A model generated the notes under the pieces. That model saw only the letters and a list, made by a program, of their open reading frames with translations, was not told the origin of the DNA and searched no databases. This document shows, in pieces, positions 8,301 through 15,239 of a stretch of 64,000 bases of DNA. The stretch's first letter is position 1; each line of letters opens with the position of its first letter. Position numbers and translations under genes: made by a program. Where the stretch lies: the NCBI GenBank assembly GCA_947449575.1, contig CANFRV010000008.1:1-64000 (forward strand), written 5' to 3'. Source of the DNA: Flavobacteriales bacterium. Lineage in GTDB: Bacteria > Bacteroidota > Bacteroidia > Flavobacteriales_D > Crocinitomicaceae.

Positions 8301-10340
8301 TAATGCTGGACAAGATACCGTTGAAGAACCTGCCGCGGGCATTGTTACTGTTGGCGCACTGATTGTATACGTATACTCCCAAGGATAAGTGGTTCCCGAA
8401 CAACTTGTATAGGTATATGTGTATGTTTGAGTTCCTGAACATGCTGGTGCAGTTGAAATAACAGGTGCAGAAACTGTTAATGTTCTTCCACAATTATCTA
8501 AAACAGTTGGAACGGTTGGCGCAACCACTAAAGAGGGACAAGATACTGTTGAAGATCCTACTGCTGGCATTGTTACTGTTGGTGCACTGATTGTATAGGT
8601 ATACACCCAAGGATAGGTAGTTCCTGAACAACTTGTATACGTGTAGGTATACGTTTGAGTTCCTGAACAAGCTGGGGCAGTTGAAATTACAGGTGAAGAA
8701 ACTGTTAATGTTCTTCCACAATTATCTAAAACAGTTGGAACGGTTGGCGCAACCACTAAAGAAGGACAAGATACTGTTGAAGATCCTGCTGCTGGCATTG
8801 TTACTGTTGGCGCACTGATTGTATACGTATACACCCAAGGATAAGTGGTTCCCGCACAACTTGTATAGGTGTATGTATACGTTTGAGTTCCTGAACACGC
8901 TGGGGCAGTTGAAATTACGGGAGCTGAAACGGTCAAAGTTCTTCCGCAGTTATCTAAAACAGTTGGAACGGTTGGCGCAACTACTAAGGAAGGACAAGCA
9001 ACCGTTGAAGAACCTGCTGCAGGCATACTAACAGTCAATGCATCTATCGTCACATTCATTGTAGTTGGTATAGCACATTGTCCAGCAGTGGGCGTAAAAG
9101 TATAGGTGGTTGTTCCCGCAGTTGATGTTGATATAGTTGCAGGACTCCATGTTCCAGTTACTCCATTCAAAGAAGTTCCGGGTAATACTCCTGGTGTTGA
9201 ACATTGGCAATAAGGACCTAATGGGGTAAAAGTTGGGGTTGTACCAATTGATATATTCACAATCACATCATCCGTTATCACTAATGTACCTGGAGCTGCG
9301 CATGTTGGAACAGTTAATTGCGCAGTGTAGGTAGTAGTTGCTGATGGAGTTACTGTTGTAGAGGTGGTAGTACTTAATGTAGTAGCACCCTGAAGCCATT
9401 TAATAGTTGATATTTCAGCACCAGCTGGAGAAAAGCGATACCCTTCTGCAGCTGAAGTCCATACAGTCGAATTTTTGCCTGTTGCAGCAGTAAAAAGTGA
9501 AGCAGTTGCATTTTGAATACCTAGAATTGCCCTTCCGCCGTTCCAAGTAGAACACGTCGGCTTGTTCTTTATCATTACATCTATGCAATTTGTTGTTTCA
9601 TATAGTATCAATTGCTGATCATCTGTCTTGGAAGTGCAGGAAAACATTGGTGTATTTGACCATGTAATAACAAGAGTTCTGCAAGGAGCGGTTCCGATCG
9701 TTTTGTATTTAATTTCACTTGTACCAGATGATGGATTTATCGATGGATCAATATCATGATATGGAGCCATTATTGAATTCATAGGCAGAGAAGTCGAAGG
9801 CAAAGCTGCAGTAAAAGACCAAGGACAATAAGCACTTGCATCCCCAGTATTAAAGGTAATTAATCCATTTGAACCAACGACACATTGCGTATAGGTAATC
9901 CCATAAAACTGAAAGCAAAAACCAATAGGAATAAGAGCACTGTATACATCATCAACATTCGTAGCTAAAGCTGCCGTTCCAGTAGTCACCGCAGTAGAAT
10001 TCCAAGCATACGTGGTAGATGCAACTGTATAACTTGTTGTTGCTTTTACAGGGGTATAGGTCATCAATAAATTAGCAGAACCAGAACAAATTGTTTGATC
10101 TATTCCTGCATTAACAATAACACACTGACTATAAGAAAAACCAAAGAATGTTTGTGCAAAGATTACCAACACCAAGGCCACAAACTTATTTTTAAAGATA
10201 GCAATCTTGCAGAAAAAATAATGCGATAAAAGTTTAGAAAAATTATCAGACCGCACATTCAATCCTCTCATTGAAAAAATTGACTTTGCATTCAACCCTA
10301 TTAAAGTAAGAAATATCAATAATAGTCTATTCATTGCCAT
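2358..10340 (-). CDS. Giant T9SS-exported HYR-repeat adhesin with type B sorting domain
   Basis: This 2660-residue protein is predicted to be secreted and attached to the surface by the type IX system. The order is: an unusual N-terminus with two hydrophobic segments (residues ~3-16 and ~52-70, the second ending SYS-Gln-Cys like the neighbour's signal peptide); a nidogen-like N-terminal domain (~72-370); one Ig-like module; six 76-residue HYR-like repeats with four cysteines each (~433-883); fifteen ~78-80-residue HYR-like modules with TDNC and TDACGN motifs (~884-2080); SprB/Ig-like segments; a PKD-like domain (~2480-2560, with WDFGD); and a gliding-motility-associated C-terminal domain (~2565-2660, with NSFTPDNDG..D, FNRWGQ and DGTY.W). 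The start is uncertain: Met1 and Met3 (10340, 10334) and Met24 (10271) are the in-frame ATGs, and the codon aligned to the neighbour's ATG is AAG. Confidence 0.92.
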   Translation of the reverse strand: MAMNRLLLIFLTLIGLNAKSIFSMRGLNVRSDNFSKLLSHYFFCKIAIFKNKFVALVLVIFAQTFFGFSYSQCVIVNAGIDQTICSGSANLLMTYTPVKATTSYTVASTTYAWNSTAVTTGTAALATNVDDVYSALIPIGFCFQFYGITYTQCVVGSNGLITFNTGDASAYCPWSFTAALPSTSLPMNSIMAPYHDIDPSINPSSGTSEIKYKTIGTAPCRTLVITWSNTPMFSCTSKTDDQQLILYETTNCIDVMIKNKPTCSTWNGGRAILGIQNATASLFTAATGKNSTVWTSAAEGYRFSPAGAEISTIKWLQGATTLSTTTSTTVTPSATTTYTAQLTVPTCAAPGTLVITDDVIVNISIGTTPTFTPLGPYCQCSTPGVLPGTSLNGVTGTWSPATISTSTAGTTTYTFTPTAGQCAIPTTMNVTIDALTVSMPAAGSSTVACPSLVVAPTVPTVLDNCGRTLTVSAPVISTAPACSGTQTYTYTYTSCAGTTYPWVYTYTISAPTVTMPAAGSSTVSCPSLVVAPTVPTVLDNCGRTLTVSSPVISTAPACSGTQTYTYTYTSCSGTTYPWVYTYTISAPTVTMPAVGSSTVSCPSLVVAPTVPTVLDNCGRTLTVSAPVISTAPACSGTQTYTYTYTSCSGTTYPWEYTYTISAPTVTMPAAGSSTVSCPALAVAPTVPTVLDNCGRTLTVSAPVISTAPACSGTQTYTFTYTSCSGTTYPWVYTYTISAPTVTMPAAGSSTVSCPALAVAPTVPTVLDNCGRTLTVSAPVISTAPTCSGTQTYTYTFTNCSGTTYTWVYTYTISAPTVTMPAAGSSTVSCPALAVAPTVPTVLDNCGRTLTVSAPVISTAPTCSGTQTYTYTYTNCSGTTYPWVYTYTINDNVLPTASNPASISVSGASAIPASNPLVVIGESDNCSVPTVAFVSDVSDGLLCPTKITRTYSVTDFCLNQIFVTQLIIVGDAVTPTASNPSPFSSDCIANVSAPNPLVVTDETDNGAAPIVTWEDDVLSGTCPIFIARRYRVTDDCGNFIFVTQTITVQDVTAPILATAPGSVTVSCAADIPAMTNLGYTDNCSAAGSVAGTDVSNGGSCPEIITRTWTFTDACGNSATKTQTITVHDIIAPVFATAPASVTVSCAADIPAMTNLGYTDNCSAAGSVAGTDVSNGGSCPEIITRTWTYTDACGNSATKTQTITVHDIIAPVFASAPSSVTVSCTADIPAMTNLGYTDNCAAAGSVAGTDVSNGGSCPEIITRTWTFTDACGNSATQTQTITVHDIIAPVFATPPASVTVSCAADIPAMTNLGYTDNCAAAGSVAGTDVSNGGSCPEIITRTWTFTDACGNSATQSQTITVHDIIAPVFAIPPASLTVSCAADIPAMTNLGYTDNCSAAGSVAGTYVSNGGSCPEIITRTWTFTDACGNSATQTQTITIHDLIAPVFTTPPVSMIIDCLANLPLMSNLGYTDNCDAAGVVVGTDGSLIGGTCGGTITRTWSVTDACGNGTTATQVFTIDDTTLPTASNPATITVPGGPAPAVDPFVVIDEADNCSVPVVAFVSESNDGAICPLTISRIYSVTDACGNTINVTHLILITDPFSPTASNPVGINVECIGDVPLPDPLVVTDEADNQGTPTVAFVSDVSDGGTCPEIITRTYSVTDICLGQTLVTQTITVLDITAPTATAPSSINVECIGDVPLPDVNLITDEADNCSIPDVAFVSDVSDGNSCPETITRTYSITDACGNSVNVAQSIIVLDITSPVASVPAAITIECVGDLPAANISVVTGVSDNCSVSPVVAFVSDVSDGNTCPETITRTYSITDACGNATTVAQSIIVNDITPPTASNPATTTVPGGPAPATDPTVVIDEADNCSVPVVAFVSETNDGAACPLTISRIYSVTDACGNTINVTHLILITDPFLPTASNPTPINVECIGDVPAPDPLVVNDEADNQGTPTVAFVSDVSDGGTCPEIITRTYSVTDICLGQTLVTQKITVLDITAPTATAPSSINVECIGDVPAPDVNLITDEADNCSIPVVSFVSDVSDGNTCNGEIITRTYSITDACGNTINVTQSIIINAITPIFTLSSTDPTTCGGTDGTIVLSGLNPLETYVITYGGIDISSIPFNAAGDIIITGLGQGAYTNFIVQDANCVTCFASDNTIITLVDPTPPNVDAGADQSVCDGTLVTLSGSGATTYSWNNSVTDGSPFIQNVGTVTYTVTGVDANGCSATDQVIVVINSIPGTPVGTPVSYCVNDLANPLNAIPAAGVGSETFSLNWYGTTASGSSTSVATIPNTTSPGTYIYYVSQTNVLTGCEGSPSTISVQINALTPTIFNPIASMCEGTLAPALPIVSENTTPFTGSWTPSFINTAIAGTITYTFVPDANQCASNQTLVVTVNPSPNLIITNPDAVCFPENINLTSQNVTLGSSNVGLLTYWTSLSPMTAMTTPTVVSGSGTFYIQAISGFGCLSAIEPVYVVINSLPIASFVPSSALLSSFYTECEMINSSENAVSYVWDFGDSTETSTETSPMHTFPYDMYGNYNVQLIAISEFGCVDTTYQFVKVKEELAYYIPNSFTPDNDGFNDVFLPVFTSGFDPNHYSLLIFNRWGQIVFESHDSNASWDGNNLSGQAVEDGTYTWKIEFKAKISPQRKIITGHVNVLR
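4110..5790 (-). repeat. Higher-order repeat: three-module block duplicated at a 960-bp offset
   Basis: Long near-identical stretches recur exactly 960 bp apart: text near 4256 matches 5216, 4312 matches 5272, 4593 matches 5553 and 4796 matches 5756. The duplicated blocks are about 4110-4830 and 5070-5790, each coding for three HYR-like modules, with one further module between them. This indicates segmental duplication of a multi-module unit on top of single-module duplication. Confidence 0.85.
5796..7200 (-). repeat. Six tandem 234-bp coding repeats (78-residue HYR-like modules)
   Basis: The string coding for ADIPAMTNLGYTDNC recurs at about 6187, 6420, 6654, 6890 and 7122, giving a 234-bp period. 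A sixth, more diverged copy lies at the low-coordinate end (about 5800-6025). Units 1-5 are nearly identical at DNA level, which implies recent amplification or ongoing homogenisation. Confidence 0.88.
7690..9040 (-). repeat. Six tandem 228-bp coding repeats (76-residue, four-cysteine modules)
   Basis: The module codes for TVTMPAAGSSTVSCP, then PTVLDNCGRT, then ACSGTQTYTYTYTSC and TTYPWVYTYTI. Six copies follow each other without linkers. Differences are mostly at third positions plus a few substitutions (Val to Glu, Pro to Thr). Because the period is a multiple of three, copy-number change would keep the frame. Confidence 0.9.
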
Positions 10341-10685
10341 TCATAGTTGTTATTCAAGATCAATTTTATGCTCTTAAGCGTTATTTATTAATCAAATATA
10401 CGACCGTAATTCTTAATTTACTAAGTATTTATACGTAAATGAACGAAATCAGCCTTTGAATGAATATTCTTTACTATTCATAGAATATTTTAAAAAAAAG
10501 TTAAATGAAACTATCATTTTAATTTCTAACGAGTAATTTTATAAAATACTTATTATCAATAATCTAATATTAACAAATTATTAAATATTCTAGATATAAT
10601 TGAAATTCAACTAAGAAATTAAAAAACAACTTTCAATCGAAAAAACAATAAATTATTTCTTATTATAGAATGGGTAATAAGAAAT
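10341..10685. other. Gene-free stretch upstream of the giant adhesin
   Basis: These 345 bp separate the 3' end of hemF from the start of the giant gene, both on the minus strand. The sequence is very AT-rich with no convincing ORF, RNA or strong hairpin. The only supported element is the TAnnTTTG box at 10393-10400. Confidence 0.6.
10393..10400 (-). promoter_or_regulatory. Candidate -7 promoter box for the 2660-residue adhesin gene
   Basis: The minus strand reads TATATTTG, matching TAnnTTTG and identical to the box before the neighbouring giant gene. It lies about 52 nt upstream of the first ATG (10340). This suits the Met1/Met3 start better than the internal Met24, but no -33 partner is obvious. 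Confidence 0.5.
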
Positions 10686-11576
10686 TCAACACCAAACAAT
10701 CCCCTTTTTTAAAAAATCTAGCGATTCTTTTTCTCTTGTTCCATTCTCGAGAATATGATTATATTCCCACTTTGCATTAGGCGGTAAACTCATTAATATA
10801 GATTCCGTTCTGCCTCCAGAAAGCAATCCAAATTTTGTCCCTCTATCGTTCACCAAATTAAATTCAACGTACCTTCCTCTTCGAATATTACGCCAATCAA
10901 TTTCATTTTTAGTAACCGTATTATTCCTTCCTAATTCAGCTTGTTGATTATATAACAAAGTGAAGTTATCACCTAATTCGATGCAAAATTTCAGCAACTC
11001 TTCTTTTGAAAGGCCTGAATCTGTGCTAAGATGGTCAAAAAATATCCCTCCTATTCCTCGCGTTTCATTTCTGTGCGGAATAAAAAAATAATCATCGGCC
11101 CATTCTTTATATTTTACATAAAAATCACCGTTGAATTCATCACAAATACGCTTTAGTCCTTCATGAAATAATTTTGCTTGCGAAGGAACAACATAGTGCG
11201 GTGTGAGATCAATTCCTCCTCCAAACCAGAATGTACCGTCATTCAATTCGAAATAACGAACATTCATATGAATAATAGGCACGTGAGGATTTTTTGGATG
11301 TAAAACTATAGAAACACCAGTGGCAAAAAAAGTGTCCCCCTCTAATCCAAGTTGTTTTTTCATCACTTCAGAAACAGGTCCATGAACAGCCGAAAATGCA
11401 ACACCTCCTTTTTCTATTAAATCGCCGTTACGAATAATCTTGGTTGTACCTCCCCCACCTTCTTCGCGCACCCAATCATCTTCATTAAAGGTAGAAAAAC
11501 CATCTATCTCTTCTAATTTCGCGCAAATTCGAGTCTGAAGATTCTTCATTTCGTTTGCAACAAACTCTCTATTCAT
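10686..11576 (-). CDS. hemF: Oxygen-dependent coproporphyrinogen III oxidase
   Basis: HemF decarboxylates coproporphyrinogen III to protoporphyrinogen IX using O2, a late step of haem synthesis in the cytoplasm. The 296 residues are a normal length. Family signatures seen are the early EEGGGG stretch, HMNVRYFE, WFGGGIDLTP, the RGIGGIFFDHL segment, and the C-terminal RGRYVEFNLV..RGT.FGL..GGR.ESILMSLPP block. The start overlaps the end of the upstream LysM gene by 8 bp, so the two are translationally linked and probably belong to a guaA-LysM-hemF transcription unit. An O2-dependent enzyme agrees with the other aerobic genes in the window (paaABC, ACMSD, persulfide dioxygenase). Confidence 0.96.
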   Translation of the reverse strand: MNREFVANEMKNLQTRICAKLEEIDGFSTFNEDDWVREEGGGGTTKIIRNGDLIEKGGVAFSAVHGPVSEVMKKQLGLEGDTFFATGVSIVLHPKNPHVPIIHMNVRYFELNDGTFWFGGGIDLTPHYVVPSQAKLFHEGLKRICDEFNGDFYVKYKEWADDYFFIPHRNETRGIGGIFFDHLSTDSGLSKEELLKFCIELGDNFTLLYNQQAELGRNNTVTKNEIDWRNIRRGRYVEFNLVNDRGTKFGLLSGGRTESILMSLPPNAKWEYNHILENGTREKESLDFLKKGIVWC

Positions 11577-13344
11577 AGGTTTCAGCTAGTTTAATGATTT
11601 CAAAATCTTCTTGTTTCAAAATGTAGCAATTATTGTTTTCAAACCCATTACCTTCTCCTTTTTGAACCATTTTAATATCACTCATTATCCCTGCTGAAGG
11701 TTCTTTATCTAATAAATATTTTGAGGAAAAATATAAAATTACATCAAAACCTTGAACGGCCATTTTAGGCATATCTGCTCCGTAAGCTTTTCTATATTTT
11801 TTTAAGATTTTTTTTGTCGAGCTATAGGAATAATTAAAATCATTCGGGGAAGCAAAGTGTAAATTAAATTTATTTTTATTTGTTCCGTTAATTTTATCAA
11901 AATTCAACCATTCTTTTGTTCCAAAAACAGAAATTGATCCATTTAAATTCTTAGATGAAGCTGCTAATGTATTCATAAACAAGTTGGCAGTTATTTCATC
12001 AATTGTTGGCATAATAAACAGCGTATTCCCGTCTTTTCTTATATAGGTTTTAAAATCTTGTAAATTCGTTTCAATTAATTTAGGTCTAATTCCTGATGAG
12101 ATAACCGGAGAATTTAGAAATGATGTTCTAAAACTATCATACAGCAAAAGATCTTTTGTATTAGTTGGTTTTACCAGTACAATCTGAGTTTTATTAGTAT
12201 TAGTAAGGATATATTTCGCTGCTCCTTCCATTAATGTAATATCAGAAGGAATGGCTGCATACACATATGGATTACCTTTTAGAATTTCAGAATTAGGAGA
12301 TACAGGACAAATAAATTGTACTTCATGTGCTTTACACCATCGGGCAACAATATTCATTTTATCAGGAAACAACGGACCAATCACTAAATCAACACTTTCA
12401 GACTCAATCTGACTCAAAACGGTTTTTATAGTGACGCTATCATTTTGAGAATCAAACACATAAACCTTCGAATTTAATCCTAATTTATCAAGAGAATCGA
12501 TTGCCAACTGCGCGCCCATATAAAACTGAGTAGCAAGATCAGAAACGGATTCGACATACCCATTTCCTTTGTCTAAAAAAAATGGCAATAAAATAACGAT
12601 TGAATATTCTGTTTTTGTTTTATTGATAACTCTTACTTGATCCCCTCGGTTTTCAATCTTATTTGCTTTAACTTCCCTAATTTCAACCTTTTGAATTTTC
12701 TCCTTTTTGATTGGAATTTTTATAACATCCCCTGGCTTAATTTTACTATTCGTCAAATCATTCACCGACTGCAAATCTACTACTGGAACCATAAACCGCT
12801 TTGAAATACTATACAGTGTCTCATGAGCAAGCACGACATGTAATATAATGGTATCTGAAAAAGAAATAATCACATTTTTATTGGGAATAGGAATTGATGT
12901 AATAATTTTAGAAGAATCAACCGAAGGAATTATTAATTCTTGTCCAATTTTCACTCCTTTTTCAGTTCCTGGATTTGAAGCAATAATTTTTTCAATGGAG
13001 ATACCATACTTTTTTGAAATTCCATACAATGTCTCTTGCGACTTCACAATGTGTTTGACTTCAGTAGTCATAATAACCGGAGGATTTAAAGAAGTGTTTT
13101 TTTCAAAAACTGGAATTAACAACTTTTGTCCTTCTTGCACCCCATTTTCCACTCCTGGATTGACTGCAACAATATCGTCGACATTGACGTTGTATAAATT
13201 ATGTATTCCCCATAAAGAATTTCCTGCCTGAACAAAATGAATATAATATTTCTTCCCATCCTTCTCTTCAATTTCAGCATTATTTGGTTGAGCAAAAAAA
13301 TTCACATAAGCAAGAAGAAAAGTGATTAGTGTCCAGTATTTCAT
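11569..13344 (-). CDS. Exported protein with three LysM domains and a type 1 periplasmic-binding fold
   Basis: This 591-residue envelope protein starts with a signal peptide (KYWTLITFLLAYVNFFAQ). Three LysM peptidoglycan-binding motifs follow at about residues 31-80, 96-142 and 169-213, each ending in (L/I)IP-type strands after G(Q/D). Residues ~245-590 resemble a type 1 periplasmic amino-acid-binding/LpoA-like domain: VILLPFFLDKG, then a GAQLAIDSL helix, then LVIGPLFPDK. The layout suggests a wall-bound sensor or cell-wall-enzyme activator rather than a free transporter component; that role is inference. It is 65 bp downstream of guaA and overlaps hemF by 8 bp. Confidence 0.85.
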   Translation of the reverse strand: MKYWTLITFLLAYVNFFAQPNNAEIEEKDGKKYYIHFVQAGNSLWGIHNLYNVNVDDIVAVNPGVENGVQEGQKLLIPVFEKNTSLNPPVIMTTEVKHIVKSQETLYGISKKYGISIEKIIASNPGTEKGVKIGQELIIPSVDSSKIITSIPIPNKNVIISFSDTIILHVVLAHETLYSISKRFMVPVVDLQSVNDLTNSKIKPGDVIKIPIKKEKIQKVEIREVKANKIENRGDQVRVINKTKTEYSIVILLPFFLDKGNGYVESVSDLATQFYMGAQLAIDSLDKLGLNSKVYVFDSQNDSVTIKTVLSQIESESVDLVIGPLFPDKMNIVARWCKAHEVQFICPVSPNSEILKGNPYVYAAIPSDITLMEGAAKYILTNTNKTQIVLVKPTNTKDLLLYDSFRTSFLNSPVISSGIRPKLIETNLQDFKTYIRKDGNTLFIMPTIDEITANLFMNTLAASSKNLNGSISVFGTKEWLNFDKINGTNKNKFNLHFASPNDFNYSYSSTKKILKKYRKAYGADMPKMAVQGFDVILYFSSKYLLDKEPSAGIMSDIKMVQKGEGNGFENNNCYILKQEDFEIIKLAETYE

Positions 13345-13409
13345 AATTTCTATTTTCTCTATTAGTACTCTATTTGTTGAGGAATGCTAAAAATAAACAC
13401 AAGCAATTA

Positions 13410-14942
13410 TCATTCCCATTCAATAGTTGCAGGAGGTTTTGAGCTAATATCATAGGTAACCCTATTAATACCTTTCACTTGATTAATGATTTTATTCGAA
13501 ATTTTAGCTAAAAATTCATAAGGTAAATGGCACCAATCAGCTGTCATTCCGTCTGTTGAACTTACTGCACGAAGAGCCACAGCATTTTCATAGGTTCGTT
13601 CATCTCCCATTACACCAACAGATTGAACAGGTAAGAATATAGCACCCGCTTGCCAAACATCGTTATATAAACCATCTTCTTTCAATCCAGAAATAAAAAT
13701 ATGATCAACATCCTGTAATATTTGCACTTTTTCTGCAGTAACCTCGCCTAAAATACGAATCCCTAATCCTGGTCCAGGAAATGGGTGTCTTCCTAAAATC
13801 GCAGGATCAATTCCCATGGACTTCCCTACCCTTCTAACCTCATCTTTAAATAATAAGCGCAAAGGCTCAACCACTTGCAGCATCATGTAATCGGGTAATC
13901 CTCCTACATTGTGATGTGATTTAATTGTTTGAGAAGGTCCTCCTGAAAAAGAAATCGATTCAATTACATCTGGGTAAATAGTTCCTTGACCTAACCATTT
14001 AGCATCTGAAATTAATTTTGATTCTGCATCGAAAACATCAATAAAGACCTTTCCTATGGCTTTTCTTTTTAATTCAGGATCTGTCAATCCTTTTAATTCA
14101 GCATAAAATTTCTCAGAAGCATCCACTCCTTTGACATTTAAGCCCATTCCTTTATAAGAATCTAAAACAGATTGGTATTCATTTTTACGAAGCAACCCAT
14201 TATCAACAAAAATGCAATGAAGATTTGCTCCGATTGCTTTGTGAAGCAAAACCGCTGCGACAGAAGAATCAACTCCACCTGACAATCCAAGTATTACTTT
14301 ATCACTACCTATTTTCTCTTTTAAATCGCGAACTGTTGAATCTACAAATGAATCAGGTGTCCAATTTTGACTACAACCACAAATACCGACAATGAAATTT
14401 TCTAATAAAATGGATCCTTCAAGCGAATGGTAAACTTCAGGATGAAACTGAATTCCGAAGGTATTCTCCCCTTCAATATGATATCCTGCAATTTGCACAT
14501 CTTCCGTACTTGCAATGATTTTGTAATGAGCAGGAATCGACTTTACAGTATCTCCATGCGACATCCACACTTGAGACCCAATGGTCATACCTTTCGTTAA
14601 TACATTTGACTGATCGACATGCGTTAAATTTGCCCTACCATATTCTCGAATAGTGGAAGGAAGTACTTCTCCCCCAAAATTATGGGATAAATATTGAGCA
14701 CCAAAACAAAGTCCTAATAGTGGAAATTTCCCTTTTATCTCATCTAAATTTGGATTGGGAGCATTTTCATCTCGAACAGAAAAAGGACTACCAGAAAGAA
14801 TTACACCTTTAATAGAATCAGTCATTTCTGGACATTTATTCCAAGGTACGATTTCACAATAAACATTTAGTTCTCTCACTCTTCTTGCAATCAATTGCGT
14901 ATACTGTGAGCCAAAATCAAGTATTAATATCATTTCTTTCAT
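13410..14942 (-). CDS. guaA: GMP synthase (glutamine-hydrolysing)
   Basis: GuaA converts XMP to GMP using glutamine and ATP, the last step of guanine nucleotide synthesis. The 510 residues contain a class I amidotransferase domain (catalytic Cys79 in GLCFGAQ, and GIQFHPEV with the histidine and glutamate of the triad), the ATP pyrophosphatase loop GLSGGVDSS near residue 220, and the GMP-synthase C-terminal dimerisation domain ending KPPATIEWE. The start is the ATG at 14942; a TATCTTTG box lies only four bases upstream, so the transcript may have almost no leader. Met4 is an alternative start. It is the first gene of the guaA-LysM-hemF unit. Confidence 0.97.
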   Translation of the reverse strand: MKEMILILDFGSQYTQLIARRVRELNVYCEIVPWNKCPEMTDSIKGVILSGSPFSVRDENAPNPNLDEIKGKFPLLGLCFGAQYLSHNFGGEVLPSTIREYGRANLTHVDQSNVLTKGMTIGSQVWMSHGDTVKSIPAHYKIIASTEDVQIAGYHIEGENTFGIQFHPEVYHSLEGSILLENFIVGICGCSQNWTPDSFVDSTVRDLKEKIGSDKVILGLSGGVDSSVAAVLLHKAIGANLHCIFVDNGLLRKNEYQSVLDSYKGMGLNVKGVDASEKFYAELKGLTDPELKRKAIGKVFIDVFDAESKLISDAKWLGQGTIYPDVIESISFSGGPSQTIKSHHNVGGLPDYMMLQVVEPLRLLFKDEVRRVGKSMGIDPAILGRHPFPGPGLGIRILGEVTAEKVQILQDVDHIFISGLKEDGLYNDVWQAGAIFLPVQSVGVMGDERTYENAVALRAVSSTDGMTADWCHLPYEFLAKISNKIINQVKGINRVTYDISSKPPATIEWE

Positions 14943-14946
14943 GGAT

Positions 14947-14954
14947 CAAAGATA
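14947..14954 (-). promoter_or_regulatory. -7 box of guaA, four bases from the start codon
   Basis: The minus strand reads TATCTTTG, then ATCC, then the guaA ATG. If the -7 box has its normal placement, transcription would begin within a base or two of the start codon. Confidence 0.55.
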
Positions 14955-15010
14955 GTTCTTTTTTGAAATAAGACAATATCATTTAAATACTATTTATGAC
15001 GCAAGAATTG

Positions 15011-15052
15011 AAGATTCAAGACGTCAAGACGTCAGGATTAAAGACATATAAA
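15011..15052 (+). repeat. Short AAGACGTC direct repeats and a GACATATAA-containing segment
   Basis: Between guaA and secA the octamer AAGACGTC occurs twice in tandem (about 15018-15033), followed by AGGATTAAAGACATATAA. A similar string, with AGGAATATAAGGACATATAA, lies inside the inverted-repeat element on the other side of secA (about 18672-18691). The region codes for nothing obvious. Confidence 0.5.
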
Positions 15053-15206
15053 TTGATGAATTTTTAAATCTTTGCCTCTCAACTTCTTGCCAAGTAATTA
15101 AAAATCTAACTTTGTCATTTTGTCACAAATGAGAGAATGGAACAATTTTAGATAACAAGCGGTGAAATAAACTGCAATAAACACAAATAAATATCAGAAA
15201 TAACCC

Positions 15207-15214
15207 TACTTTTG
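15207..15214 (+). promoter_or_regulatory. Candidate -7 promoter box of secA
   Basis: TACTTTTG matches TAnnTTTG and ends 25 bases before the secA ATG at 15240. The leader would be about 20 nt and AT-rich. Confidence 0.55.
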
Positions 15215-15239
15215 AACTCTTAATTTTTTCAAACATATT

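Noticed and set aside
5796-9040. Regular repeats that at first look like a CRISPR array
   Set aside because: Periods of 228-234 bp, no short identical repeats with variable spacers, and a continuous coding frame across all units; they are protein modules.
585-9210. Many ORFs of 60-95 codons on the plus strand and in other minus-strand frames across the giant genes
   Set aside because: They recur at the repeat period and mirror the main frame's codons; low-complexity compositions and no start signals mark them as shadows.
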